51,081 nucleotides of DNA from Hominimerdicola alba (GTDB lineage: Bacteria; Bacillota; Clostridia; Oscillospirales; Ruminococcaceae), in the NCBI RefSeq assembly GCF_900109655.1, contig NZ_FOAT01000020.1:1-51081 (forward strand), in the 5' to 3' direction. A program made the translations under genes and the position numbers. Each line of letters starts with the position of its first letter. The first letter of the stretch is position 1. The notes beneath the pieces were generated by a model. That model saw only the letters and a program-made list of their open reading frames with translations. It was not told the DNA's origin and did not search any database. Shown here piece by piece: positions 18,055 to 26,949 of the stretch.

Positions 18055-18633
18055 TCATCCACCCATATTCTCAACTAACCCCACAAAAACAAAGCTTTTA
18101 GACCGTTTACTATAATCATATCCTATCTTTTTCATTTGATGGTATATAGGCAGTCGTACTATTTTTTCAAATTCCATTCCCTCATAAAGGTTTGATTCCA
18201 TCAATATTTTCTCGATCTCGGAACTCTGATCGTATGTATCTTCATCATCCTGCAAGATATCAGAACATATCCTGGGTATAATTCCGCGAGTGTCAAAGAA
18301 AGGTATTTTTCCTATACTATCAAAACACAAATCCGCAGATCTTGTATCATCTCCCGGGAACAAGTAACCACCGCAGACCTCACATTTAATAACAAGATGC
18401 TTATCAGAATCGAACCATAAATATGAATCAGCATCGTCATCAACTGTTGGTTTACCATATACATGAGCTTTCATTGACGTGTTGATAGTGCGGCGAGATA
18501 ATTCTCTGCCGCATATTTTGCAGTAAGACACCAGATCATACGAACCGGCTTCGCAACAGGTTGCTCTTTTTTCATTTTCAATTCTGATCTCAATAATATG
18601 TTTATGCTGTAATACAGTTGACCTTTTAAGCAT
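18055..18633 (-). CDS. Zinc-ribbon hypothetical protein
   Basis: A 192-aa protein of unknown function. Two cysteine pairs, YCKIC (about residues 37-41) and KCEVCGG (about 82-88), look like one zinc-ribbon site, with another CC at about 25-26. The C-terminal half is acidic and helical with no recognised motif. GGAGG lies 7 nt upstream of the start at 18633. It stands on the same strand as the defence operon but has its own upstream gap and is separated from the helicase promoter by about 160 nt. I do not recognise the family; the ribbon suggests nucleic-acid or protein binding. Confidence 0.5.
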   Translation of the reverse strand: MLKRSTVLQHKHIIEIRIENEKRATCCEAGSYDLVSYCKICGRELSRRTINTSMKAHVYGKPTVDDDADSYLWFDSDKHLVIKCEVCGGYLFPGDDTRSADLCFDSIGKIPFFDTRGIIPRICSDILQDDEDTYDQSSEIEKILMESNLYEGMEFEKIVRLPIYHQMKKIGYDYSKRSKSFVFVGLVENMGG

Positions 18634-18813
18634 AACGTTTTACCTCCTTTTTTGTTACTTCTATTATATCTCTTAGTGTGATTTCAGGCTTAGGAAATAG
18701 CAACATCTTCTTTCGGGTTCAGTCACTATTATACTATATAATCATCGTTTTGCGGTCTGTTTATTTGGACAGCATTGTAAACTTTTTGCCTTTTTGGGGG
18801 TAAAGAGATAATC

Positions 18814-18996
18814 AAGGCTTCTGTATACAAACCAGCAGAAGCCTTTGCCATACGAGCGTATGCTCTATTATCGGGGAGGTCTCGGAGGGTACTCCCTCTG
18901 AGCAGGTAGTACCGCGCAGCCTATGCAAAACCCGCCTTTGGTCGGGATTTGTATAGCCAGCGGTGCTACCTGCCTATGCTGCCATTTACGCAGCAT
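18814..18996 (+). other. Hairpin array, candidate oriT or structured RNA
   Basis: Five stem-loops follow each other: 18814-18845 (10-bp perfect), 18849-18862 (CATACG/CGTATG), 18882-18901 (CTCgGAGGG/CCCTCtGAG), a large 72-nt hairpin at 18902-18973 (GCAGGTAG.ACCGC outer stem plus a long inner stem), and 18976-18996 (ATGCTGC/GCAGCAT, then a T-run). The array lies upstream of the ParM-MobC-MobA genes and downstream of an opposing gene, where a MOBP oriT would be expected. A structured non-coding RNA ending at the T-run near 19002 is equally possible. The rest of the 18634-19314 gap holds the terminator and promoter listed next. Confidence 0.5.
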
Positions 18997-19054
18997 GAAC
19001 ATTTTTTGTCGCGCGTTTTCACGGCTGACATTACAATCGAATAATATAGCACAA

Positions 19055-19097
19055 CAGCGATACCGAAATGCACTTTGTTCGGTACCGCTGTTTTTTT
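19055..19097 (+). terminator. Strong intrinsic terminator before parM
   Basis: CAGCGATACCGAA (19055-19067) pairs with TTCGGTACCGCTG (19078-19090), one mismatch, followed by TTTTTTT. It would end any plus-strand transcript from the hairpin array. Confidence 0.8.
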
Positions 19098-19221
19098 ATG
19101 CCTGTTTTTCATACCATTTTTGCAACAAATTAGTATTAGGCGCGTATGCGCCGACGCGATTTTTGGTATCAATGGAATTTTGCATCATAAAATTAATCCT
19201 TTTTCGCTCCTTTTTCACTCA

Positions 19222-19250
19222 ATGACAAATCGAGGATTCTGTGGTATATT
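19222..19250 (+). promoter_or_regulatory. Promoter of the par-mob operon with leader hairpin
   Basis: ATGACA (19222-19227) and TATATT (19245-19250) are 17 nt apart. The leader then has a dyad at about 19257-19293 (GACGG and GCATC pairing with GATGC and CCGTC), which could bind ParR-like protein or regulate translation. ParM starts at 19315. Confidence 0.55.
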
Positions 19251-19314
19251 AAAACCCGACGGGAGGCATCAGGGCGATGCTATAACCGTCTGAATATGAA
19301 ATGGAGGGATCTCA

Positions 19315-20235
19315 ATGAGAGAATTGAAGAACGGAACGAAGATCATAGGCGTTGACCACGGCTATGGAAACATCAAGACTGCGAACACGATCATGCCCAC
19401 GGGCATCACGGCGTATCAGACTGCTCCGACCTTTGAAGGTAATATCTTGCAGTATGATGGGGTGTATTACCGAATCGGGGAAGGTCACAAAGCATTTATC
19501 GCTGACAAGTCGATGGACGAGGACTTCTATCTGCTGACGCTTGCGGCCATCGCGCAGGAACTGAGATGCAGCTACTGCACCGAAGCCGATGTGCATATCG
19601 CTGCGGGACTTCCGCTGACGTGGGTAAAGACCCAGCGCGAGGATTTCCGCAGGTACATAATGAAAAACAAAAACGTGAAGTTCACGTTCAACGACGTGGC
19701 GTACAAGCTGCACATTGCTGGTTGCTCGATCTACCCGCAGGGTTACCCGGCTGTGGTGGACAGACTTTCACAGCTGACGGGCGTGAACCTGCTTGCGGAT
19801 ATCGGCAACGGCACCATGAACATCATGTTCATCAACAACAAGCGCCCCATTGAGAGCAAGTGCTACACTGAAAAGCTAGGTGTGAACCAGTGCATTATCG
19901 CTGCAAAGAACGCTGTCATGGACAAGTTCTGCACGAAGATCGACGAGAGCATTATCGAGCAGGTGATAAGAACTGGCAAAGCCGATATTTCGGAAAAGTA
20001 TCTGAACTGTATCACAGAAACAATCAGGAAATACTGCGCTGAACTGTTTCAGACCCTCGCGAAATATGAGTACGACCCCGAGCTGATGAGGCTCTATGTT
20101 ACGGGAGGTGGAGGCTGTATAATCAAGAACTTTGGTCAGTACGATATCAGCCGAGTGACGATAATAGACGATATCTGCGCGGCGGCAAAGGGCTATGAAA
20201 CTATCGCATACGAACAGCTGAAAAAGGAGGGCTGA
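19315..20235 (+). CDS. parM: ParM-like actin-family plasmid segregation protein
   Basis: A 306-aa actin-like ATPase of the ParM/StbA type. Phosphate 1 is IGVDHGYGNIKTA (about 11-23) and phosphate 2 LLADIGNGTMNIMF (about 160-173), with the adenosine segment LYVTGGGGCIIKNF (about 262-275). These filaments push plasmid copies apart; on integrative elements they stabilise the excised circle or assist mobilisation. GGAGGG precedes the start. The next gene begins one nucleotide after its stop codon and encodes the likely ParR partner. Codon use here is richer in G and C than in the reverse transcriptase region of the window. Confidence 0.8.
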   Translation: MRELKNGTKIIGVDHGYGNIKTANTIMPTGITAYQTAPTFEGNILQYDGVYYRIGEGHKAFIADKSMDEDFYLLTLAAIAQELRCSYCTEADVHIAAGLPLTWVKTQREDFRRYIMKNKNVKFTFNDVAYKLHIAGCSIYPQGYPAVVDRLSQLTGVNLLADIGNGTMNIMFINNKRPIESKCYTEKLGVNQCIIAAKNAVMDKFCTKIDESIIEQVIRTGKADISEKYLNCITETIRKYCAELFQTLAKYEYDPELMRLYVTGGGGCIIKNFGQYDISRVTIIDDICAAAKGYETIAYEQLKKEG

Positions 20236-20236
20236 T

Positions 20237-20626
20237 ATGAGAAATATCAAATGTACCACGTTACGGTTCAATCTTGACAAACCTCTTGACAGACAGGCGT
20301 GGGATTATCTGCAAGGCATGGATAAGGACGAGTTCAAGTCATACAGCCGGGCTGTCGCAGTTGCTGTGACGGAGTATTTCAAGAATTATTATCGCAAGAA
20401 AGATGACCCGTATTTTGAGACCCGCGAGCGTGAGGATAAGTTTGTAGAGCGGATCGTTTCTGCGGTTGAGACTGCTGTCGAGAAAGCTCTGCCTACATTC
20501 CTTGCGGCTTGCTTCACGAAAATGGTCATGCCGTACAACACGGCTGCGCCAACAATAAATATCACAAATACAAATGAGAATAACGTGTCAGCCGACGATA
20601 TTGATTTCGATTTTGTCGGCGGGTAA
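20237..20626 (+). CDS. ParR-like accessory segregation protein
   Basis: A 129-aa protein. The N-terminal 70 residues (TLRFNLDKPLDRQAWDYLQG, then KSYSRAVAVAVTEYF) have the strand-helix-helix pattern of ribbon-helix-helix ParR adaptors that load on centromere repeats. The middle is helical (VERIVSAVETAVEKALPTFL) and the tail low-complexity Asn/Asp-rich. It directly follows parM with GGAGG before its start and precedes mobC by 9 nt, so the four genes form one operon. The identification rests on position and fold pattern rather than strong motifs. Confidence 0.6.
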   Translation: MRNIKCTTLRFNLDKPLDRQAWDYLQGMDKDEFKSYSRAVAVAVTEYFKNYYRKKDDPYFETREREDKFVERIVSAVETAVEKALPTFLAACFTKMVMPYNTAAPTINITNTNENNVSADDIDFDFVGG

Positions 20627-20635
20627 GGAGGTCTA

Positions 20636-20974
20636 ATGAATAGAAACAGGGATATACAGATTAACATAAGGCTGACCGAAAAGGAACTTGATATGTTCGA
20701 GCGCAAAAGAGCAATCAGCGGTATGAGCAAGACGGACTTTTTCATGAAGCTAGTGCGAGACTCTAATATAAAGGTATACCGCTTTGATGATGAGGTCAAA
20801 GGGATAATGCACGAGCTGAGAAAGATCGGCGTTAATCTGAATCAGGTGGCGTATTTTGCAAATACTTTCCAGAGCGAAAAAGCACAGGTCGCGCTGAGAT
20901 ATTATGAGAAAAGTTTTTGTGAGGCGATGGACAGGCTTTCGGCTTTTCTTGACAAGCCCCTTGTGGAGGACTAA
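20636..20974 (+). CDS. mobC: MobC-type relaxosome accessory protein
   Basis: A 112-aa protein with an N-terminal ribbon-helix-helix (INIRLTEKELDMFERKRAIS, then GMSKTDFFMKLV) and the MobC hallmark ELRKIGVNLNQVAYFAN at about 60-76. MobC binds oriT and helps the relaxase open the DNA. AAGGAGG precedes the start. Its TAA overlaps the ATG of the relaxase gene (TAATG), a standard arrangement for mobilisation operons. Confidence 0.85.
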   Translation: MNRNRDIQINIRLTEKELDMFERKRAISGMSKTDFFMKLVRDSNIKVYRFDDEVKGIMHELRKIGVNLNQVAYFANTFQSEKAQVALRYYEKSFCEAMDRLSAFLDKPLVED

Positions 20975-22080
20975 TGCCGTTCGGGAACGTCAATGTGGAT
21001 TACGCGCCTTGCAAATCAGTCGGAGCGCTGAAAGCTTCGGCGGATTATATGCTCGGACAGAAAAAGGAGCAGATTGAAAGCGGTGTGAGAAAGACTTCCG
21101 AGGGGCTTTATACTGCCCTGGGCTGCAACCGTGATAATTTCGCAAACGGCATTTTGGTCACGCGTAAGCTGAACGGTAAAAGCTACTCTAAGCACAAGGC
21201 GAATACTATTCTTGCGCATAAAATGTCGATCTCATTTCACCCGCTGGATAATGTCGATCACAAAACAGCCTTTGAGATAGCGCAGGATTTTGCGGAGCAT
21301 TTCATACACAGCAAGGGCTATGAAGTTTTGTTTGCGGTGCATACAGATACCGACCATATTCACGTGCATTTTTTGATCAGCAACTGCAATATGGAAACTG
21401 GCAAGTCGTACAGGCGCAGCCAGCATGATCTTTATGAGATGTCGGAATACTTTGGGAAGAAATGTCTGGAGCATGGATTTACGAATTCGGTTCGGGAAGG
21501 CTTTTACAATCACGATATGTCACGTCAAAAAGACAAGCTGACATTCGGTGAAGCGCAGATGAAAAAGCGAGGTGCAGAGAGTTTTAAGGACGAACTGCGT
21601 GAAGTAATAAGAATAGAAATCACTGACCCGAACAACCGCACTTTCGATGATGTTATTCGTAGTTTGAAAGAGCATTACAATGTGGAGTGCAGGGTCGCGG
21701 GGAATACGGTGTCTTATAGGCATCCGCAGTATTTGGACAAGAACGGAAAGTCGGTTTCTGTTCGCGGAAGCAGGTTAGGAGATCTATATACGAGAAAGGG
21801 GATAGAATATGAGCTTACAAAGAAATATCGAGAATACTCCACAGCGGGAACTTTCCGGGCTGTGGGAGAACGTGATGAAACTGAAAGCAGAGGAACGTCA
21901 GACGGCAGAGGACAAGTACCAGACCGCACTGCTGCTCGCAACAGTAGACAAGATGTGCGCGGTCTTGACGGATTTTATGAAAGATACGCAGACAGAGCTG
22001 CGGAAGATGAACGAGAATCAGCTGCGGCTGTTGGACATCCAGGAGCAGTATCGTCAAAGCGTAAGAAGAGATGCCGCTAA
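20974..22080 (+). CDS. mobA: MOBP-family relaxase
   Basis: A 368-aa relaxase that nicks and covalently binds the oriT strand. The metal-binding histidine motif HTDTDHIHVHF is at 123-133 and the N-terminal region has candidate nucleophile tyrosines (Tyr10 and the DYML Tyr25). The C-terminal 90 residues are arginine-, glycine- and alanine-rich. They share their DNA with the +1 frame of the mobB-like gene, so they are probably poorly ordered. Length is at the short end of Gram-positive MOBP relaxases. No coupling protein or secretion genes are nearby, so transfer needs a helper element. Confidence 0.85.
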   Translation: MPFGNVNVDYAPCKSVGALKASADYMLGQKKEQIESGVRKTSEGLYTALGCNRDNFANGILVTRKLNGKSYSKHKANTILAHKMSISFHPLDNVDHKTAFEIAQDFAEHFIHSKGYEVLFAVHTDTDHIHVHFLISNCNMETGKSYRRSQHDLYEMSEYFGKKCLEHGFTNSVREGFYNHDMSRQKDKLTFGEAQMKKRGAESFKDELREVIRIEITDPNNRTFDDVIRSLKEHYNVECRVAGNTVSYRHPQYLDKNGKSVSVRGSRLGDLYTRKGIEYELTKKYREYSTAGTFRAVGERDETESRGTSDGRGQVPDRTAARNSRQDVRGLDGFYERYADRAAEDERESAAAVGHPGAVSSKRKKRCR

Positions 22081-22312
22081 GGTGCTGAATGATAATCTTA
22101 ACAATATCATCAAACAGCAGAACGAGATGTTTGACAAGCTTCTTGAACACAGCAAAAACGCCGTTTCGGAGATGGAAACGGCGGTGGAAAAGAGTGCTGA
22201 AAATCTTAATAAGGCAAGTCATTCGGCAGGACTTGTCGGATTATGGTATAGCCTTGCGCCCGTCGCGGTCATAGTGCAGACGGTCATTCTGCTGTGGCAG
22301 TATTTTCACTGA
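21809..22312 (+). CDS. MobB-like coiled-coil membrane-anchored protein
   Basis: A 167-aa protein encoded in a different frame over the last 272 nt of the relaxase gene and extending beyond it. Residues 25-135 are strongly helical, with coiled-coil heptads (MNENQLRLLDIQEQYRQSV, NDNLNNIIKQQNEMFDKLL). Residues 142-165 form one transmembrane helix near the C-terminus. AAAGGGG precedes the ATG at 21809. Such overlapping tail-anchored genes are known in Gram-positive mob operons, where MobB-type proteins help recruit the relaxosome to the membrane. Composition is clearly protein-like, unlike the arginine-rich relaxase tail it overlaps. Confidence 0.65.
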   Translation: MSLQRNIENTPQRELSGLWENVMKLKAEERQTAEDKYQTALLLATVDKMCAVLTDFMKDTQTELRKMNENQLRLLDIQEQYRQSVRRDAAKVLNDNLNNIIKQQNEMFDKLLEHSKNAVSEMETAVEKSAENLNKASHSAGLVGLWYSLAPVAVIVQTVILLWQYFH

Positions 22313-24599
22313 GCGCAAGGTATGACGGTAGGTTTGTTATTCCCCCATGATTGAAATACTTGACCGCAAGTGCAGCTTTCTCGCGGAGATCGTCATCGGA
22401 CATCACATCGCGGTATATCTTGAACGCACGAATAAAATACTGCTCGGCGGTTTGGATACCGCTTATCTGAGAAGTGATCCCGGCTATGTCGAAAAGGAGG
22501 TCGGCGTAGTCGGAGGTCATCTCGGAGTTGGTCGCTTTTACGAAATCAGCACATTTTTGCAGCGCGGTTATCGCTCGGCGGGCTTCACCCGTTTCCGCGA
22601 GAAGTCGGGCGTAATTTCGGGACATGAGAATAACATCATGGGTCGGAGCGTTCACCTCGGTGATGATATGCATAGCTTTCTCCATACTCGGCTTGGCGAG
22701 GTCGGTCTTGCCGTCCACCTGATACAGATAGCCGAGGTTCATGTGAAGATTGGCGGCAAGCAGAGGGTTATCCGTCGGGTCGCACATATTTATAGCACGC
22801 TTTTCAAGGTCGATGGCTTTCTTGTAATTTCCGTTCAGTAGACCTTCGCAGGAGGCTTGGTTGTTCAGCAGTAGGGCGCGATCGTTTGGAGTGCCAAAAT
22901 TATCATCGGAAAGGGGATTAGACATAACGCTCACAAGTTTTTTCATACCACTTGCGTAACGATACTTTTCCATATAGGCGAAAGAGTCCTCAAGAAAAAG
23001 CAGATAATCGGATTTATCGCAGACCGTGATCTTATCTGCTATGTTTTCCGTAATAGCAAACAGCGTGGAATAGTAAGGAATATCATTGCCATGTTGCAGG
23101 CAGGTGCGGTGGATATTATCAAGCAGAGGGCGGCAATTTTCGGTATCAGGTACAAGGTCGGAAATGATTATTTCCTGAACAAGCGGATACAGCGCGATCT
23201 TGTCCATTTCGGGGTTCTGAATGAAGCCCAGCTCGGTCAGGTCGTTGATCGTGTCCATGCTTTCAAGGCTTATCAGCTTGGCAAAAAGTCTGCCGCGGAT
23301 ACCGTTTGCAGGAATAAAAGTCGCATAGCGCATTACCGACTGCATTTCTTCGGACAGCGCAAAAAGCGAGAACAGCGTCTTGATGTGGTTGTGATAAGTT
23401 GCCTTTTTGGTGTGACCGTCTTTCGTGATGGATATTTTGTCGCTCGCTTCGGGCGCGGCAGTGCTTTCGGATAACTTGGAGAGGACTTCGTTCGGTTCAA
23501 GGATCCCCGTCTGCAATAGCCTTGCTGATAGTTCAACCAACAGAGTGTGTCGGTGTACGGTTTCGATAATATGCTCGACTATTTGCCGCTGATTTGGGGT
23601 ATCGGTATAGAAATACGCGGCAAGTGATACCAGACTTTCAAGGTCGGCAATTTCGTTCAGTTCGTAAGTATATCCGACTTCAAACTTACTGCGGGTAGTG
23701 AACAGCACTTTGCAGTTGTATTTCATCAGCAGGTCAAGCTGCGGCTCGTTCGCGGCTGTGGTATTGAAATTGTCGATTATAAGCAGCGTGTCGGGTTTGA
23801 GGGAGCGCAGAAATCGGTTGTGCTTTTTGAAGCGGGTGGTGTTATCGTCAGACGGGAGATCGTCGGCAAAATCCATGTCCTCAATGAGCGTTTTCAGGCT
23901 GTCGGGGTAGGAGAAATACAGAATGTTGGTGTAATCTTTTTTGTGGGCCTTGGCGTAGGTTTTTGCGAACTCGCTTTTGCCTATGCCCACAAGACCCGTG
24001 ATGAAAATCTTGCTGTGCTTTTCAAGCAGAGAATGGAGTGCTTCAAGCTCGGAATCTCTGCCGCAGAAATGCTTGCAGGGGTTAGGAACAGAGCCCGACA
24101 TTATGACTTCGGCAGCAACAGGTGACAGCGTTCCGCTCGTAAGGAGTTTCGTTTCACGTTTTTGAAATTTGCGCTCCATTCCGAAAAGCATTACTGCGGA
24201 AATGAAGTCTGCCGCGTCAGTAGAATTCTGCGGAGTATAAAGCTCCGTGAGTTCGTTTTTCTTTTGGTCGGATACAGAAATGTCGTTCATCAGCAGATCG
24301 TAGATCTCCTGCGTCGCTTTATTCAAGTCGGTCATCATCGGGAAAATCTTTTCTTCAAGGTCGGAGGCGAGATATTCTGCGTAGCCGTCCTGCAAATAGA
24401 AGCGCGTTATTGTGGGACTGATTGGGTCTTTGCCCTTGAACCAGCGGTTTACTCTGCTTTGATCGAAGTCGAAATCGTCATTTTCGTTGGCAAACTCGTT
24501 GAATAGCCGGAACAAAAACTCAGACTGGCTGAGAGCTTTGGCTTCGCTTATGTATTCGGTTATGATATTAATGATCGAGCAGAAATCACAGCGGGTCAT
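22284..24599 (-). CDS. NB-ARC STAND ATPase with TPR repeats
   Basis: A 771-aa protein. The helical N-terminal region (1-150) includes an HTH-like stretch (FDFDQSRVNRWFKGKDP) and could be the effector or sensor part. The NB-ARC domain has P-loop GLVGIGKS (202-209), Walker B LLIIDNF (272-278), the arginine sensor VLFTTRSK and a GLPL-like LVELSARLL. A winged-helix linker follows, and the last 230 residues are TPR-like repeats (NLGYLYQVDGKTDLAKPSMEKA type). STAND proteins act as regulators or as defence sensors that oligomerise on ligand binding. AGGAGG is 6 nt upstream of the start. The 3' end overlaps that of the convergent mobB-like gene by 29 nt, which might couple it to transfer. Ligand unknown. 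Confidence 0.75.
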   Translation of the reverse strand: MTRCDFCSIINIITEYISEAKALSQSEFLFRLFNEFANENDDFDFDQSRVNRWFKGKDPISPTITRFYLQDGYAEYLASDLEEKIFPMMTDLNKATQEIYDLLMNDISVSDQKKNELTELYTPQNSTDAADFISAVMLFGMERKFQKRETKLLTSGTLSPVAAEVIMSGSVPNPCKHFCGRDSELEALHSLLEKHSKIFITGLVGIGKSEFAKTYAKAHKKDYTNILYFSYPDSLKTLIEDMDFADDLPSDDNTTRFKKHNRFLRSLKPDTLLIIDNFNTTAANEPQLDLLMKYNCKVLFTTRSKFEVGYTYELNEIADLESLVSLAAYFYTDTPNQRQIVEHIIETVHRHTLLVELSARLLQTGILEPNEVLSKLSESTAAPEASDKISITKDGHTKKATYHNHIKTLFSLFALSEEMQSVMRYATFIPANGIRGRLFAKLISLESMDTINDLTELGFIQNPEMDKIALYPLVQEIIISDLVPDTENCRPLLDNIHRTCLQHGNDIPYYSTLFAITENIADKITVCDKSDYLLFLEDSFAYMEKYRYASGMKKLVSVMSNPLSDDNFGTPNDRALLLNNQASCEGLLNGNYKKAIDLEKRAINMCDPTDNPLLAANLHMNLGYLYQVDGKTDLAKPSMEKAMHIITEVNAPTHDVILMSRNYARLLAETGEARRAITALQKCADFVKATNSEMTSDYADLLFDIAGITSQISGIQTAEQYFIRAFKIYRDVMSDDDLREKAALAVKYFNHGGITNLPSYLALSENTATAE

Positions 24600-24705
24600 G
24601 GGGTGCCTCCTATAAGATAAATGTTAAGAATAATATATCACAGATCGGAGGTTTTTGCAATATTTTGCAGTACAGTTTTTAGGACTTTAATGATTTTTGG
24701 GGTTG

Positions 24706-25671
24706 TCAGACTGAATAAAGCCGCGGCAGCTTGTCGATAGTCACGGCAAGCTCGCTGTTATAAACTTCTCGGAGATGATCGTAAGAGGTGTATTTCTCAC
24801 CGAGACAGAATTCGCGCGACCATGTCATAAAATACGACCATGCGGCTTTCTCGCTTATTGTCGCTTCGACATCGGGCAGCACACCTGTCTCGGCTATTGC
24901 AGAGATCTTTTGAGAAGTAATTGCTGTCAGTTCGTCAAATTCGCTTTTGTGCGATGTGTATTCATGAGCTGGAGGGTACATATCCCGCGAGATAATATCA
25001 ACGAAGTCGTCTCCGGGGTAGCCGTCTTTAAGTGGGGAATTCCATACCCATATCAGATTATGGAGCCCGCATTTTTCAGTGAAATGCTCAAACATCAGCC
25101 GATAGAGCCGCTTTGCAGTCTCCGCACCCTTTGCACCCCACCAGAACCATGTTCCCTCGGATTCGTGGAACGGTCTCCAGAGTATAGGTATGTGTTTATC
25201 ATTGAATGGGCGAATGAGTCCCGCCATGTAATCCATGTCGGACAGTAGTGCAGTGTTTTCAGGCGTGCCGTGAACAAGCGCCTTTTCGACATCGAAGTTG
25301 GTGTTCTTAGAAAAGAACGATTTTGAATGTCCGCCAAGAGGGGAGAACCAGTGCCATGTAAAGGTGATAAGTCCGCCTCGCGCTGCCCACTCCCACGCTT
25401 TTTGCAGGGTGCCGCGGTTCAGTTCGATCTCCGTGATACATTCATCATCGGTGTCGAGATAGTTGATGTTGGGCGAGTACGACAGAAGCTCAAAACCCAG
25501 CAGCGCGGGCTCTTTGCCTGTCACATCAAGGATATTGTGCAGTTCCTCCTGTGCCATCGTCTGTGTGTGCTGACCCGTTATCATCTTTTTGCCGTTGATA
25601 TCTGCAAGGTATCGCAGGACATTTTCTACTTCGGGTATAGCATTTTTGTCGGCGGGGTTATAGTAATTCAT
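24706..25671 (-). CDS. Glycoside hydrolase family 26, beta-mannanase type
   Basis: A 321-aa GH26 enzyme hydrolysing beta-1,4-mannosidic bonds. The acid/base Glu is E170 in LWRPFHESEG and the nucleophile E261 in ISAIAETG; ITGQH and WHWFSPLGG are family segments. The (beta/alpha)8 domain is complete, with no carbohydrate-binding or dockerin module and no signal peptide, so the enzyme appears cytosolic and may act on imported manno-oligosaccharides. AGGTGA precedes the start. It is an unusual metabolic cargo beside defence and mobilisation genes and points to a plant-fibre-degrading host. Confidence 0.85.
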   Translation of the reverse strand: MNYYNPADKNAIPEVENVLRYLADINGKKMITGQHTQTMAQEELHNILDVTGKEPALLGFELLSYSPNINYLDTDDECITEIELNRGTLQKAWEWAARGGLITFTWHWFSPLGGHSKSFFSKNTNFDVEKALVHGTPENTALLSDMDYMAGLIRPFNDKHIPILWRPFHESEGTWFWWGAKGAETAKRLYRLMFEHFTEKCGLHNLIWVWNSPLKDGYPGDDFVDIISRDMYPPAHEYTSHKSEFDELTAITSQKISAIAETGVLPDVEATISEKAAWSYFMTWSREFCLGEKYTSYDHLREVYNSELAVTIDKLPRLYSV

Positions 25672-25746
25672 ATCGTATCACCTAATTTATGGAATAATCA
25701 CAAAGCACACTTCCCGCGGCAGGGGAATGTGCTTCGGCAGATGTGT

Positions 25747-26076
25747 TTATGCGGTTGCTTTTACCATCGCTGCAAGAGCCTGAACATCTTCTATCGAGAG
25801 GTCGGTCGCTTTCGCAATGTCCTCTACGGAAAGAAGATCCATTTTGATGAGTCTTATTGCGATCTGGTATCTTTCCTGACGCTCTCTTTCAGCGCCTATT
25901 TCTTCCATGATCTTGCACATTTCTTCTCGACCTTCTTATGTGTTTTTGAGCTGGTCAACTCGGTCAGCTAAATCCTTATAATACATATCCTGCGGCAGGC
26001 TGCACTTGAAATCGTGCATCAGCTTGTCGAGGGGCGCAATAGTATCATGTCGGTCACTTCTCGCGTCTGAATACAT
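25747..26076 (-). pseudogene. Rpn-family nuclease/transposase, C-terminal remnant with internal stop
   Basis: The C-terminal 110 codons of a PD-(D/E)XK Rpn-type (recombination-promoting) protein. The conserved DTIAPLDKLMHDFKCS, DMYYKDLADRV, MCKIMEE and a final SVEDIAKATDLSIEDV HTH-like tail are recognisable. A TAA interrupts the frame at about 25937-25939, between QLKNT and EGREEM, and the catalytic N-terminal part is missing. The 5' edge overlaps the 3' end of the next gene. This is inactive debris. Confidence 0.65.
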
Positions 26077-26761
26077 AATGATCGGGCTTCATACCGCCAT
26101 AGATATAATCGCCCATTTTCCATTCCAAAATCAAGTATTCCGTACCATTGATCTTCTTTATTTGATACGTCGCAGCAGTCGTTCTGTGCAGATTCAGAAC
26201 ATATCCCTTTGTCCACTTATCATACCACGTTGTATCCATATAGGATTGAATAAGGCTGCCGTCAGAGAAAAACTCTATTGATCTCAGATACAGGTCTTGT
26301 GAGATTTCATTTTCATTGAAATCTGCGGCTCCCTCTAAAAAAGTGACCGATCTCCATTTCCCCAAAACAACATGATCAGGAACAAATGGTAAATTGATAT
26401 CATCATGCCGACCGAGCGTTTCTTTGTTGTAATGAAGGCTGTCACGCTTTATAAATACTTCGGTTTTATTCTCTAAATGAAGAAACAAATACTGTTTATC
26501 ATCTATTGACCTGATCTCATATTTATAGGAAAGTATCGGTTCGTCACCGCCGTAGTGTATCAGAAGTACGCCCTTTGTCCAGCCCTCATATATCCAATAT
26601 GGTTCTCCGTCGGGCAGAAAATAAAGGATATGAAATTCGCCGCTTACATCATTCAGATCGGTTATTGAAACAGCCGATGTGCTTTCTGTCCACCCGATAT
26701 TCTCCCATTTTCCGATAACTGCTTCATCATTTATGAAGTCAAGTCCGTTTGCTATTTTCAT
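26054..26761 (-). CDS. Hypothetical protein with two lipocalin-like repeats
   Basis: A 235-aa protein made of two related halves. Each begins GKW (residues 17-19 and about 135-137), continues with a beta-strand ending in F-x-DG, then a W-TKG turn and a hairpin of the YEIRSIDDKQYLFLHLE type. The second half ends EWKMGDYIYGGMKPDHYVFRR, a motif also seen in C-terminal domains of BlaR1-like proteins and stand-alone beta-barrel proteins of Firmicutes. No signal peptide. Binding of a small ligand is plausible, but the function is unknown. The ribosome site is weak (AGGCAGG). Confidence 0.5.
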   Translation of the reverse strand: MKIANGLDFINDEAVIGKWENIGWTESTSAVSITDLNDVSGEFHILYFLPDGEPYWIYEGWTKGVLLIHYGGDEPILSYKYEIRSIDDKQYLFLHLENKTEVFIKRDSLHYNKETLGRHDDINLPFVPDHVVLGKWRSVTFLEGAADFNENEISQDLYLRSIEFFSDGSLIQSYMDTTWYDKWTKGYVLNLHRTTAATYQIKKINGTEYLILEWKMGDYIYGGMKPDHYVFRREK

Positions 26762-26949
26762 AATAATCGCCTGCCTATATTATTTGAAATCCTTACACTC
26801 GCCCACGATAATATTATACCACACCCCGCCCGCACCGTCAACCATCAGAACCATTACTTCACAGAAAGGAAAAAATAGAAATGGAAATCAAAGTCAACAT
26901 TACATTCACAACCGATATATAACAATCTGAAACATGGAGGTAATATTTT

